64,000 nucleotides of DNA from Viscum album (Eukaryota; Streptophyta; Magnoliopsida; Santalales; Viscaceae): contig OY728119.1 of the NCBI GenBank assembly GCA_963277665.1, forward strand, positions 319,692,206 to 319,756,205, read 5' to 3'. Made by a program: the position numbers and the translations under genes. Positions 36,801-48,970 of the stretch are shown piece by piece. Within the stretch, counting starts at the first letter, position 1. Every line of letters starts with the position of its first letter. The notes under the pieces are model-generated. The model worked only from the letters and a program-made list of their open reading frames with translations. It ran no database searches and was not told where the DNA came from.

Positions 36801-39120
36801 TTTAATTTATTTCAATAGATTTTCCAACCATGTTAATTTTTTACTTCCTACCAATTTCATGCTTTCTATAGTTGAAAATAATTTTTTTTCATCAGTAATG
36901 ATACCTTTTATACTAATTATTTTGATTCAATCATTGGATTCATCATCCTTTTAATGGTGTGTGAATTAATTTTTTTTTTTAAATGATCAAATGTTTTTAA
37001 ACCATTTCAAAATAATTTTTTTTAGAATCCACTCCATTGCTTCTTTTGATAAAATTTATATCATTTTACAATTTAAATTTTGAATTAGTAATGTTAAAAG
37101 TAAATTTTAACTCTTTATTTTCTATTTCTCTATTTCATAACATTTTTAATTTTTCTGGTATCAATCATTAAATATTTTTTTAAAAAATAAATTATTTTCA
37201 ACATATATTCATTTACATTTTTGAAAACATTATTTATTTTCCATGTTTCAATTATTATACATTATTATTAAATTTAAATTTTATTAATTTATTATTATAT
37301 ATTATTAAAAAAAATTATTTATGTTATATATATTGATTATTTATTATTATTTTTAAAAATTGATTTTTTAATTGTATTTTAGATTTCCATTTTGGAATTT
37401 TTTATTGTTTCCATTTTTAGTGATTATTTTTATAAATAAATATTTCAATGTACTTCTACTTACCTTTTTATAATCAGAAGGAATTTTTCATGGTTCCATT
37501 ATTAAATATTATATTTAATTATAAAAACATAAAAAATATTCTCACTTCTATTTTTTGAACACATTATGACTATATCAAGTATCAATTATTCAAAGTTTTT
37601 TTCAAAATTAGATTTTTTCAAATTATTTTCACATCCCCTTTTCTAAATGATTATATATTGTTTCATTCTTCATTATTAAGAATTCTTTAAAAAATTAAAA
37701 ATTAAAAATTATTTTACATTAAATTTTAAAAATAATTTTTAATTTTATGGGATATTTTATAAGTAAATATTTTTTAGAAGTATTATTTTTCTCTTTATTA
37801 AAATTGTTTCTTAATGTATTTTTCAAATTAATATTCTGAAATTATTTTTGAAAAAAAATTTATTTTGATTTATATTTATCTGATATGTTTTACATTTCAT
37901 TGCAAAAATTTTTGTTCACCCTTTAAATATAATTATGAAATGATTTATTTTAGAAAAATAAATTTTTGATATACTATTATTTATAGAGTTTTATTTTGTG
38001 TGGATTTAGAATATTTTAAGAAACCTATTTTTTATTGATTCATTATGATGTGATGTTAGACTTATTTTCTTATAGAAATAATTTTTATGAATGTTGATGG
38101 TTATGGTACAATATCACTATCCTGACTTTTGGATAAGGATTAACACCTCATGATAAATTCATATTAATCACGTAATATTTTTTATCCCAAATATGAAGTG
38201 TTATTATTTTGTTTATTCAAAATATAATGCATTGGAATTTTATTCTTCACCACATGAAGAATTTTATGTTTTTTGTACACAATAATAATATTGGGATTTA
38301 TTATATTAACAACATTAATCATTGAAATTTATTTGTTCTCTAATGAGGTAGAAAAATTTATTTTTATAACATCATAAAGAATTTATATTTTTTCAACAAC
38401 ATAATGTTTTACAATGTTATGTTCAAAACATGAAGCATATGTAAATTTGATTCCAAAAAAGATTGATTGGAATTTATTATGGTCATAAAATATATTGGCC
38501 AATTTTTTTTCACAACATTAATTGAGTACATTTTTATATTTTATAATGTTATAATTTCATTTTTAATGTTCAAAATTTTTAGAATTTGTTATGTTATTGT
38601 TTTTTTCATTAGTATGGATTAATTTAAATGAATTCCTCTCTTCTAAGTCATTCTAATAATATATTCCGTTATTTATATTTATTTTATAAAATTTTATAAC
38701 TTTTATAATTCCATAATTATATTTTTATGATCGAAAATTCTTTTATATTATTTTATCATTATTATCTATTGTAGTATGATTACTTATTATTATATTTATG
38801 TCTTCCTTATATTATTCTTAATTCTTATGATATAATAATTTATTATATATCATTAACTATCTATGTGTATTACCTTGAAACATTCTTATGCTTATAATCC
38901 ACATGTAATGAGGAGTATTATATAATTATATATGTTTAGGAAATGTATGCAAGGTCGTTATTATAGATAAATTTTCTCATCTGTTTTTTCAAAAAACAAT
39001 TTATATCTAATATCTAAAAAAATAAAACATTTATTCATTTTATTGTATGAATATTGTTAGATGTATAATCTAAATCAATAGATTAATGTACTAATAATAT
39101 TTTGTTTATCTTGGGTGTCC
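33870..39120 (+). repeat. Copy B of the degenerate direct repeat of about 5.2 kb
   Basis: Counterpart of copy A. Matching words include gagattttatcacaatgtata (about 34216), cactttcacccactctcacac (about 35422), cctcatgataaattcatatta (about 38148) and tatctaatatctaaaaaaat (about 39003). Many small insertions and deletions separate the copies, so the duplication is old. Confidence 0.65.
38215..38560 (+). repeat. Sub-array inside copy B matching 32050-32420
   Basis: Units such as caccacatgaagaatttt, caacattaatcattgaaat and caacataatgttttac in T-rich text, in the same place within copy B as the array in copy A. Confidence 0.5.
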
Positions 39121-41100
39121 ATTCAATACACCATCTAAAGAACATCAGTGCTAAAAATATTCTATGAAAACATTTCCCATGATGAAATATTCTAAATGAA
39201 CTAATTATAATGATTTATGAAAAAAACTACCTTCACTCTACAAGAAATTGAGTCATTCCACAATTCATGAAAAATTCATAAAAAAATACAAAAAAAACTA
39301 TTATCATTCCATGACTCTCTATCTCCCTTCTCCTAGTTCTCAGATCACCCAACCATCCTATTTTCCATATATCCTCCAATAATTTTGAATCATCAAGGTA
39401 GGAAATAAATTTTTTATTGATTTTATAAAAAATAAACATATATTCCAAACAACATGTCACCTCATTCCCAACCAGCACCTAAAAACCTAGTTAACAAATA
39501 GATCATTACCCCCATCCACAAAAAAACCAAAAAACCATCACTAACCTCTTCCAAATACATCCATTCAATCAATGATAATCCCTCATCATGAAAAATAAAA
39601 AACAATCCAACCCCCCTCCAAATCCAAAAGGAATCAACTCAAATGCACCAAAAAATAATCCTTCAAGAATATAATGTAGTGGAATCCAAAAATGCTAAGA
39701 CCATGACATGATCAATTACATATAAATTTTATTTAGTCCTACCTTTATCAAATATTCATTCATATAACTTACACATTACCAAACTATCCATTCAACCAAT
39801 TAATCATCATCAAAATAGAATCTATACCCCTCCCACAAATAACTACAAAAACTATTTACCATATACACTTATCAAGATATACATGGAATACTGAAATTGA
39901 AGATAATTCTGATGAAAAATGTTTTACATTTGTATCATGAATCATATTAGCATAAATGAAAAAAAATTGATGGATTTACCGGGGATGAAATTGGAAAAAA
40001 TTTCCCATGTACAATAGGATATAAATTAAAAGAATATCCTTGAGTCTTCCTCTATTTATAATACATTGATGGATGTTCAATTTAAATTGGGAATGATGAA
40101 CTATTAAATTTTGAATTCATATTTATGTGTCTGCATTGGCTTCTATAGCCATGATTTTATAAGGAATTAGGCATATATAGATCTTATATTGGATCCACCC
40201 GGGGATATGTTTATTTAGTTATGAAGCATAGTTATCGACAACCCCATGAATATTAATCCCAAAAACATAATAGATTCAATAATTTTAATAGTAATATATT
40301 ATGGATCATACATAGATTGATTAACCATTCTTGGTTAGTAAATTGGTGTTCTCATGTGTATGTTAATCATCTCTAATTACACCGTTTTTATACACTTTTT
40401 CTAATACCTGATCAACTTCATGGCCTAAAAAACTAAAATATACTTGTATTGTCAATGGATGAATGAAAAAAGTACGATCAGGTGTGTAAAAAACATCAAC
40501 AGTATGTTTAAAATATTAGATCACTTTATCTGTCCATTCAACATTCAACCAAATGAATAATGTAGATTTTTGGATTTAAACCTATTAGTTATGATTAAAT
40601 GATTGTTAAATGAGGGGACTATTAATAAAAATGGGATGAGTACACATTAATTAATGATAATTATAATGTGTAAGAGGTCGTTATAAATCTCTTCGTTCAT
40701 ACCAAACCACTTCCCACTACAATATTATAACCTAACACATCATTTCCTTATCTAACTATATCTCAGATGGAGATGAATAATTTTGTATGAGGAGTCCTTT
40801 AATATAATATTACCCTTTAAAATTTTATTTACCTAAATAAAAAACTATCCCTTGATCCCTAACTATTCCACTGGAAAATCAAATATCTACACCACCACTA
40901 TCTCTTCTCCATGATCCACATCATAAGAGAACAACCCCTATATCTTTGCCCAACCATAGATTGACCCTACCCACAAATCTGCATCCACCAACAACTTGAA
41001 TTACTCTATAGTCCACATTGAGAAAACATTTCCTACAAAAACCTCTTAAAATTTCAATATATTATAAAAACAAAACTCTAATGTATTATTCCACTAACAT
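39121..41100. other. AT-rich spacer with a G-poor plus strand
   Basis: From about 39240 to 39850 and again 40840-41090 the plus strand is rich in A and C and very poor in G. No gene is recognised. The minus-strand open frame at 39233-39478 lies in the G-poor part and has no family features. Confidence 0.5.
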
Positions 41101-41146
41101 ATAACATGTTATAGATGAGTAGTGGAAGAGAAATTTCCAAATGATA

Positions 41147-41285
41147 GAGGCTCTAGATGAAATTATATTTAATATATGAGGCTCTAGATGAAATTATATT
41201 TGAATTTTTTTAATTATCCATCTTATCCCTGCATGACTTACCAAATAATCATAATTATATATAATTATCCATTTTATCCCTGCAA
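41147..41285 (+). repeat. Short tandem duplications (31 bp and 51 bp offsets)
   Basis: gaggctctagatgaaattat occurs at 41147 and 41178. taattatccatcttatccctg at about 41211 recurs with one change at 41262. Confidence 0.8.
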
Positions 41286-44200
41286 GAAATTATGAACACA
41301 ATTTCCCTATCTCTTATAGTATCCCCTACTACAAAGACATTGGCTGATGATAACTATATTATGAAATTGATGGGTATGACCAGTGAGATGACTCACACTT
41401 TAGATATTTTGAAATGTACGGCCAAACCCCCACGAACACATGTATAAAATATGGGTACCCATGGAATTAATATTGAACCATAAATAGGGTAAACATATAA
41501 CTCACATACCATAAAGATACCCCTTATCTTAGTGTAATTTCTATTATCACTAGTTTAGAATGATAATAAGAAATATTAAATATCCTTGGCTATTGAGCAC
41601 ACTGAGTAGTCACTTTGAGAGGATACACTAGCCATAAATTCCTGTCATGATGATATAAAAAGAGTGGGTGGTATGTGGATCTTACATTATCGGTTGATGT
41701 GGAAGCATATAAGTTATTAAAAATCCATCACCATATTTTAATATTTATCACAACACTCAGATAATTTCTTTTTTTGGGATAATGATTTTTTGAATTCATT
41801 TTCATAATTATACATATTTTATAATATCCATGGAACCATTTATTTTTATCAACACATAATTATTTATATTTATTTTTTAATCATATTGATATAACATTTT
41901 TTATATTTGTACATACTAATTTATATGAAACTCATATCAATATTCCATCCATAGTTGGATTTAAATTGATCTAATTGAATATAAGGAATACAGAATTGTA
42001 GAATTCTTTAAAATTATTTTCTCTTTATTTCCTTCATTTTTATACATTCAATTATTAAAGAACTATTTTGTTATACTTATATCAGTTTTTGATTTTGAAA
42101 TTTGTACTGATGTTTAATTTATATATAGATCAGGGATCCTCATACTCCACTTGATTTTTTAAAATTTATTAATTTAGGAAACATCGTCACATCGAATAAA
42201 TAATATCACTTAAGAATACAATTGATTTTTAAATTCATAAATGATAAAGACGTGGGTAAAAATATATAATATTATTTTCCTTATGGAATTATTTTTTTAT
42301 TTTTTTATATTCCAGATATACTTATTATTCATTATTCTATTACATGGATGATTTCATTTAGTTCATTAATCATGATTATTCATTCATGGACTTGACTGAA
42401 TAATAAATTATTATCATTCCTAATAGGTTCTGTAATACTTCTTTAATTTACTCAATTTTAACCACTTTCATGTGAGTATATTTAGATTTTAACCACTAAT
42501 AGACATTTCATATAAATCTAATCAGCATTTAATGAATTTGAACAATAATAATGTGATTTAAAAAATATATTGTTTAATTTTTTCCATTTTATCTAGATAC
42601 CAACACTATGTTTGATATTTAATATAGGCTATAGAGACATTAAATAATCATAAAACATTACACATTAGAATATGGTTTTAAATTCATACTCTAATACATT
42701 AGTATAATTGTATAATATTAATTCAATATAAAAATTAAATATGATGAATTCATGGTTCTATTTGAATTTTTTAATAGATATATTATAGATTTACTTCATT
42801 ATTGTTTGAGAGGAAGGATAAAATGAAATTATTTTTATTATTTATTTGTATTACACTTGAATTTGGAAAATAAATGAGTAATGGGATACATTACATTGGT
42901 TTTTGGTTATCTGAACTTCCCCATTACTCACGGTTTTATAACAATTAGTTTTGGTAGGATGATGATGGTGGGAATTGGTGTATAGTTATTTTAACATCCA
43001 AGAGTGGGTGTTTTTTGAAAAAAAATCATTCACAAAATACATAGTTAAATATACTTAGAAAAAGAAGTAATTTTCACTTTTAATTTGAAATTTTATTTTT
43101 TATCATAATCGGAAGAGGAGGAAAATATGTTTTTCTTGACAATCATTAATGAGTACACGGAATGGGTATTAGAAATTCACCAAATTTAATATAATTAATT
43201 AGAAAATATTATTCAAACCACAATTTTTAGAAATTAGTATAATTTTTACACCAATACATACAAACCATTACCCACAATGGAATTTGAACCATATAGAATA
43301 TCACTTGATATATAGTTTATTATTTTTATAAGGATATTAAAATGAAATTCAGACATAATGATATAGTGAATATACATGGGAATCGTAATACCAATGATTA
43401 AATAGTGTTGTGTGATGAGTGAAAACAATTTTATTTCTATTTAGATCATAAGTGCCATGTGTAATGATAAATTTTTATTGAAGTGAGTGTAATAGGGAGA
43501 TATTATTGATTTGGGATAATAAATAAATCATCATTAGAAAAATATAAAATATATGAGTAATGATGTAAATTTTTTTTTTCAACATTAGTTTTTTTTAAAA
43601 TTTTTATTTGATTAACTTCTTCAAGTATTAAAATCATGTATTATATTTGAAATAATTTTTTTTCTTATACGGTAGAAAATTTTCAGTTTTGGGAAATTTT
43701 TATAACGTAGAAACTTATATATAATTTTTGAATTATTTCAATGGATAATTTAATGAAAAATATCCTCATTATGCATGTCTTAAATAAGATTTGGATAAGT
43801 AATGTTTACAAGGAAATTGAAAGATTTTAGCTGAATATAATTAATTAAAAACATCTTACCTCATAACAATTCACTTCATGACCTGCCAAAATTGTATACA
43901 TAATTTGTATAACATTATATAATAAAAATCATAGTTGAAACTCTATGAATAGTTAGTCAAGAAGAAAATAATAATTGTTATCCCACACCCTATGGTGTAT
44001 AAAAAAATTAGTCTTACTATCTCCTTTTTTATTTGGCATAATGACGTATTTTTTAACTACTAAAATAAACTACACCTATAATTTAGTAGGTTAAATCGTG
44101 CATAATATAGAATAATAATATGGAAATGTTAGATAATGAGTGAAAAATTTTAATATTTCCCAAAATATCATTACACATTATCTTTTCCTTTTTTGTATTT

Positions 44201-44900
44201 TTAAAAAGATAGGTATACAATTAGTTTTTTTTATGAACTCCATGTAATATGCATGTGATGAAAAATAGTCAATGAAAACACAAAATATATGACAATATCA
44301 TAAACTCATGTAGACTCACGAAATATTTGAATTATGATAAGTTGAAAGTCATACAATAGAAATAAACATTAAAGGATACATAATAATTTATCATATTTTC
44401 ATTGACTTCAGAATGAGATATTTTCATCATCTTGTAGCCCTTATTGTTGTGTTAGAATAGTGGTTTCGTAGTTCCTTGAAAAGTGATTTCTATTGTTAAG
44501 AATCACTTTTTGGAGGTGGTTTCCATTTGATTTTTTATGGTACCAGAAACATCCTACAGTTCATTATACAATGGTGACCTTCATTCCAAAGGTTGGTGTT
44601 CTGTATTTTTGAACATTACGATACTTAAGAATGTGAATTGGTCAATAGGAAGTGAGGTCATACTCATCGCACCCTTTTGGGGGATTATTGTCTACTTTAG
44701 GACTCTATAAATTTATGATATCATCTTGAGTCCTTATTAATTCACCAAGTATAACATATGTTTCCTTTGGAATTTCTAATAAATTATTAACATGTGTAAA
44801 ATTTAGAACCATCAGTATGTATTCATGGTTCTTCATTAATTGATATATCTATATATAATAGATATTCTAAATCAATTGTATCCTCTCATATAAAATTTAG
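41286..44900. other. AT-rich spacer, nothing recognised
   Basis: No coding frame with family features. A perfect 10-bp hairpin (aaaagtgatt/aatcactttt, 12-base loop) lies at 44479-44510. GC rises from about 44,400 toward the LTR that follows. Confidence 0.5.
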
Positions 44901-44939
44901 ATATTATTTTAATCATCTTTATAATGATACTGGGTTTTT

Positions 44940-46657
44940 TGCCAATCAGTGGCGAACTCTGGAATTTATTTCCATACTGGGAGACAAAGGATGGTTTGGA
45001 TATTGGGATCTTACCCATGAAATTGGTTACCTACGTATCCTATTGAATGGAAATATAACCCTTGTAGTTCAATGAATCTCATAGGAGAGTATATTCATTT
45101 GAGGGAAATGAGTTTGGGATTATTTCATAAAAAGGATTCCTTGACGATTAGGGGTGTTCAATTTGGGGCTTTTTCCTCATGAGGATACCCAAATTAAGGG
45201 AATTAGGGTTGGATTACTAAATAGTATATCCAATTATCTTGGGCCCTTAGAAGGCATCCTACATATCTCAATTATGGTTGTAATCAGAGTTCTCATAGTT
45301 CATTCCCTATGGGTGTTTGTGCACATGTTGTAATCATCACAAATCACTAAGACCACAAGATTCATGATCGTTGTGAGAAATATGAGGATATGAAATATTC
45401 TACAATGAAATGCACAGTTTTTCTCCTCCTTTGGTGGAAGATGGCACACCTATAGTAGCCAGGGTGGATGAGGGCGAGGCTACGAGCCCTACCTCTGTTT
45501 TCTTCACATTGGGAAAGGGTCCAATGAATGGAAGAAGGGATGATGAATTATGGGGATTACACCAGGATGGATTCTAGGAGATTGATGTTCATCATGAAGG
45601 GAGACTTCTCCTTTTTATCAAAAGGAAGAAACATATGTGTGAACCAAACCTTTCCAACCAGAAATATGAGGTTCCGTCTCTTTGATAAGGGAGAGGTCAA
45701 GACCTAAAACCTAATTACCAAATCTGATAACTTCCCAACACTTTTCATAGGAGAATGGTCTATGTGATGATGAATATAAAAACCCACAGACGCTCTATTA
45801 ATCCTAACCTCGTTTTGAATCAAATGTGGAAATCCTCTTACTTTGGGTATACGAATCCAAATAAGAGACACTATGATGTGTCTTTCCCAATGGTGTGATA
45901 AGTAATGAGGTTTTTATGGAGGTCTCAATAGAATTCCATTCAATCAAGGAAGAAAAAAGAAGAATAATACTTTCCACGATCGGATTTAATGAGGGATTTA
46001 TGGGTTCTATACTGAAGAGAGTAAATAAATCAAAGAGGGGAGCCCAAGTAGAAAAGTGAACACATGTATCAGTGCACAAGTAGGCTTGGATGTCCTGATA
46101 TTCAAGTATGTGACGAGAAAACTGTATGGTTATACATAGGTGGGACCTAGCTCAAGCCTTCAGGAGTATTCACAGGTGATCCTAGATGTGGGGTAATCAA
46201 GATCATGTTTAAGGAATAGGTGGCATGTGAGTGTTTCTGTTTTTTTGAGGTTGGGAGCTTTAGGAGTGATAGTGTTATGGATTTCAAACACAAAAAGGTC
46301 TTATGTCCAATGATCCTCCATCAACTCCTTTGCATTAGGTGTTAAAGGACTACCTTGAATGTTTCGGAGGACTTGGGTGAAGCACTAGGGTGACCAGAGC
46401 ATCAATAAGGATTTAGTGAATTTTTTTAAAAAAAATGAATGCCCTAATTGTCAATATATATGAACAAATATGAACATTGGAGAAAAGTGTTTGGGCACAC
46501 AAGTAGGTGGAGCGCCGATTCCCTTTTGGTCCGACATGGGCGTCTCAAAGCTCGTTTCTCTGCAAATCATGATTTTCTTTATGTATTTTACCCTCTTATT
46601 TATATGGTATTACACTTTGTCATTTTATAGACTCTTTTATTGAAGAATGTGTCAACA
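44940..46657 (-). mobile_element. Probable LTR of a Tat-lineage Ty3/gypsy element (minus strand); lower end approximate
   Basis: On the minus strand the LTR would begin TGTTGACACATTC at 46657, just after a G-run polypurine tract. Near its far end are two copies of a word resembling the gaactac...gatacgtaggcaacc motif of Tat-type LTRs (minus-strand reading at 45056-45010 and 45301-45243). The length of about 1.7 kb fits. The lower boundary is not defined. It lies in the place expected for the 3' LTR of the minus-strand Tat pol at 55.4-57.1 kb. The minus-strand open frame at 45804-46079 is inside and shows no known domain. Confidence 0.5.
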
Positions 46658-46673
46658 AAATCCCCCCCCCCTT
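46658..46673 (-). other. Polypurine tract of the Tat element
   Basis: Minus strand reads aagggggggggga then ttt just before the putative LTR start. A tract of ten G is strong for this role. Confidence 0.5.
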
Positions 46674-46833
46674 AAAATTGGATTTCGAATGAAAAGAGAG
46701 TCATATATTGAGGTAAGGTAATTAAAGAGAATGAAAAGATTACTAAAGCACCCTTATTTTATGTGCATAGAGCAACTTATAACGCAAGATGATAGCGTGC
46801 AGGGTTCCAGCACTCAAGCTAACATACATCGCT

Positions 46834-46841
46834 TATATATA
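46834..46841 (+). promoter_or_regulatory. TATA box for the plus-strand plant-mobile-domain gene
   Basis: Sequence cgcttatatatagaggcctcac lies about 290 bases upstream of the ATG at 47120, with an apparent 5'-UTR intron between (acceptor-like ttttgcag at 47107-47114). Similar TATA contexts drive many plant genes. Confidence 0.5.
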
Positions 46842-47119
46842 GAGGCCTCACTTGCGTGAATGTCCTCACAACTTTTGAAATTTCAAATCTCGGTGCACAT
46901 GTATTATTTTACATGGAAATTTTTTTTCTTCATGCTTCTTTTGTATTTTTTTATTTACACGCTATAACTAGGGTGCAACACATGCGCTTTGTTTTTCACT
47001 TGCAGGCCAATATTTATACAAATCCACATTAATGCCTCTTCTGATTGTTTTCAATTCTATTGTAAAATATAAAAAATAATCATATATAAAGGATGATATT
47101 ATATCCTTTTGCAGGTTCA

Positions 47120-48970
47120 ATGGATCCCAAAAGAATTCGATCTACTGATGAACTAGCGAGTCCGAGTATTTATGAAATGATGAATGTCATCGGTCATGAA
47201 TACATTGATGTCTGCGAAACCACCCTTCAAAACATAGAAAAATATTTGAAAAGTACCATTACAACTTTCCCTGAAGTACCTATCAACCATTGTATTACTA
47301 TGTCCATTTGCAAGATGTGAATATTTTAGACCCAAACAACTATGTCTAATATTCTTGGTTTGAAGATTATAAACACTTTTCATCTAACATTTCTTCTATT
47401 GGGTTATTCATTTCTAATGTTGGGTTAGAAAAGAAAGCTCATATCATGCATTATAGCCCATGTTCTCCAAATTTGATCGCACAGACACCTGAGCATCAGC
47501 CACATTATTATTCATCCATGATTCGGGATTCTCAGATAGGCCAATCCAAGGGTTGGATGAAAATTTGGGATTTTTGCCTGGGAGGAGGTTTAAAACCCTC
47601 ATATATTTGTTTATATTGGTTTCAAAAGACCTATGCAGAATTTAAAGATTACTTTAATGGCATCATGAATTATGAAGATATCTACATTGGGAAATTTGTT
47701 TTGTACATGACTAATGATTTCATTCCAGAATTATTAAGATGATATAGCCTAGATAATAACACCTTCCAATTAACACATGAAGAAGTATAATTCATCTTGT
47801 TGGATGTTTACAAGATTTCGGGATATCGAATCATTGGGGACATGTATAATGAGATTACTCTTCCTAACGTGACATGGAATGACTCAGAGAAGACACCAAC
47901 ATCAGTTCGTTAATTGATGATAAAATTTAAAAAACTCAAGAAGAAAACCACCATAATGTCTTGAAAAAGGAGGGATATTATTCCAGAGGAATATATGGAA
48001 ATATTTTTGATAACGAAGAAGGAAAAGTCTCCCTCATGCTTTTGTCTGGCTAGATTTCCAAGGGAAGAGAAGAGAGGTACCACTGACTCCTTTTGGCCAA
48101 CATTTTGGAAAGGATAATTTGAAATATAGGGATATGAGGTCATCCCAAAAATTCCTCCAAAGAAACATTTGGCAGGATTCCTGGCCAATTGGATCAGAGT
48201 GTATTTGTTACCAGTACGTGACTCTAAAGGAGGCATGAGGCAATGAACCTTTGTTATTGCATCCAAGATGACTGAAAAATTGATTTTAGGATTGTACACT
48301 AATTTCTTGTCCATGATTCATAGGATCTTACTAATAATTTATAGTGGGAAGTCTCATTTAAGAATATAAGGAACATTCCAAGTGTTGTTTGGATGGAATG
48401 CTACTCATATAAGAAATTATTCTATACCAAGTGGGTACAAGTTTTTGAAAGTCCTTTTCAGCTATCTGTTTAGTATTTTTGTAGTATTTCACCCTTATCT
48501 TTAAACACATACGACATCAAGTCAAGATTAATCATGCATAAGGATTTTCACCTCTTTATTTATGGTAACCTATCTACTGGGTAATTTCGTGATGATGGGA
48601 TGACATGTTTAGTGTTAAGGACATATATTCTAGCTTGCAGAGATGGTGTAATGGCCACCATGATTGATGGTGAAATCCTATGCATGGACTATGCTAATTA
48701 TAGATTTCTTTGTGAATTCAAATTTCTATTACAAAATACTGTATATCCTCTTATGAATGTTAGATTAGAAAAACATGTGATGATTACCTGAAAACTATGA
48801 TTGTTAACATCTGTAGAGAAGACAAGGGAAATATTTAATTTACCTGGTATTGATGTAGTAAACATATTGACTATCTGGTATGCCGAAGTGGGACTCATAT
48901 TACCCAGAAATTGCATGAAATCATGTTGTCCATTTTTTTGGTATGAATTGGAGTGAAATAAGGGATCCCC
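47120..48970 (+). pseudogene. Plant mobile domain (aminotransferase-like) gene, N-terminal and domain part, broken
   Basis: The gene starts MDPKRIRSTDELASP right after an acceptor-like ttttgcag. After one frameshift near 47320 a single frame runs to about 48,500 with several stops. Motifs of the plant mobile domain are readable in order: YAEFKDYFNGIMNYEDIYIG, NTFQLTHEEV, ILLDVYKISGYRIIGDMYNE, then HLAGFLANWIRVYLLPV followed by TFVIASKMTEK, and after another shift DGEILCMDYANYRFL (48600-48791). This domain occurs in host proteins MAIN/MAIL1 and widely in transposons, including extra ORFs of Tat gypsy elements. Its molecular role in elements is unknown. Here it lies antisense to a Tat pol, between pol and the 3' LTR. 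It cannot make the full protein. Domain call fairly sure. Confidence 0.7.

Noticed and set aside
42900..44500. An inverted third copy of the 5.2 kb repeat
   Set aside because: A few words looked similar on the opposite strand, but order and spacing did not hold; AT-rich chance matches are likely.
47910..48314. 134-codon minus-strand open frame
   Set aside because: It is the complement of the plant mobile domain text on the plus strand, which has recognisable motifs; the minus reading has none.
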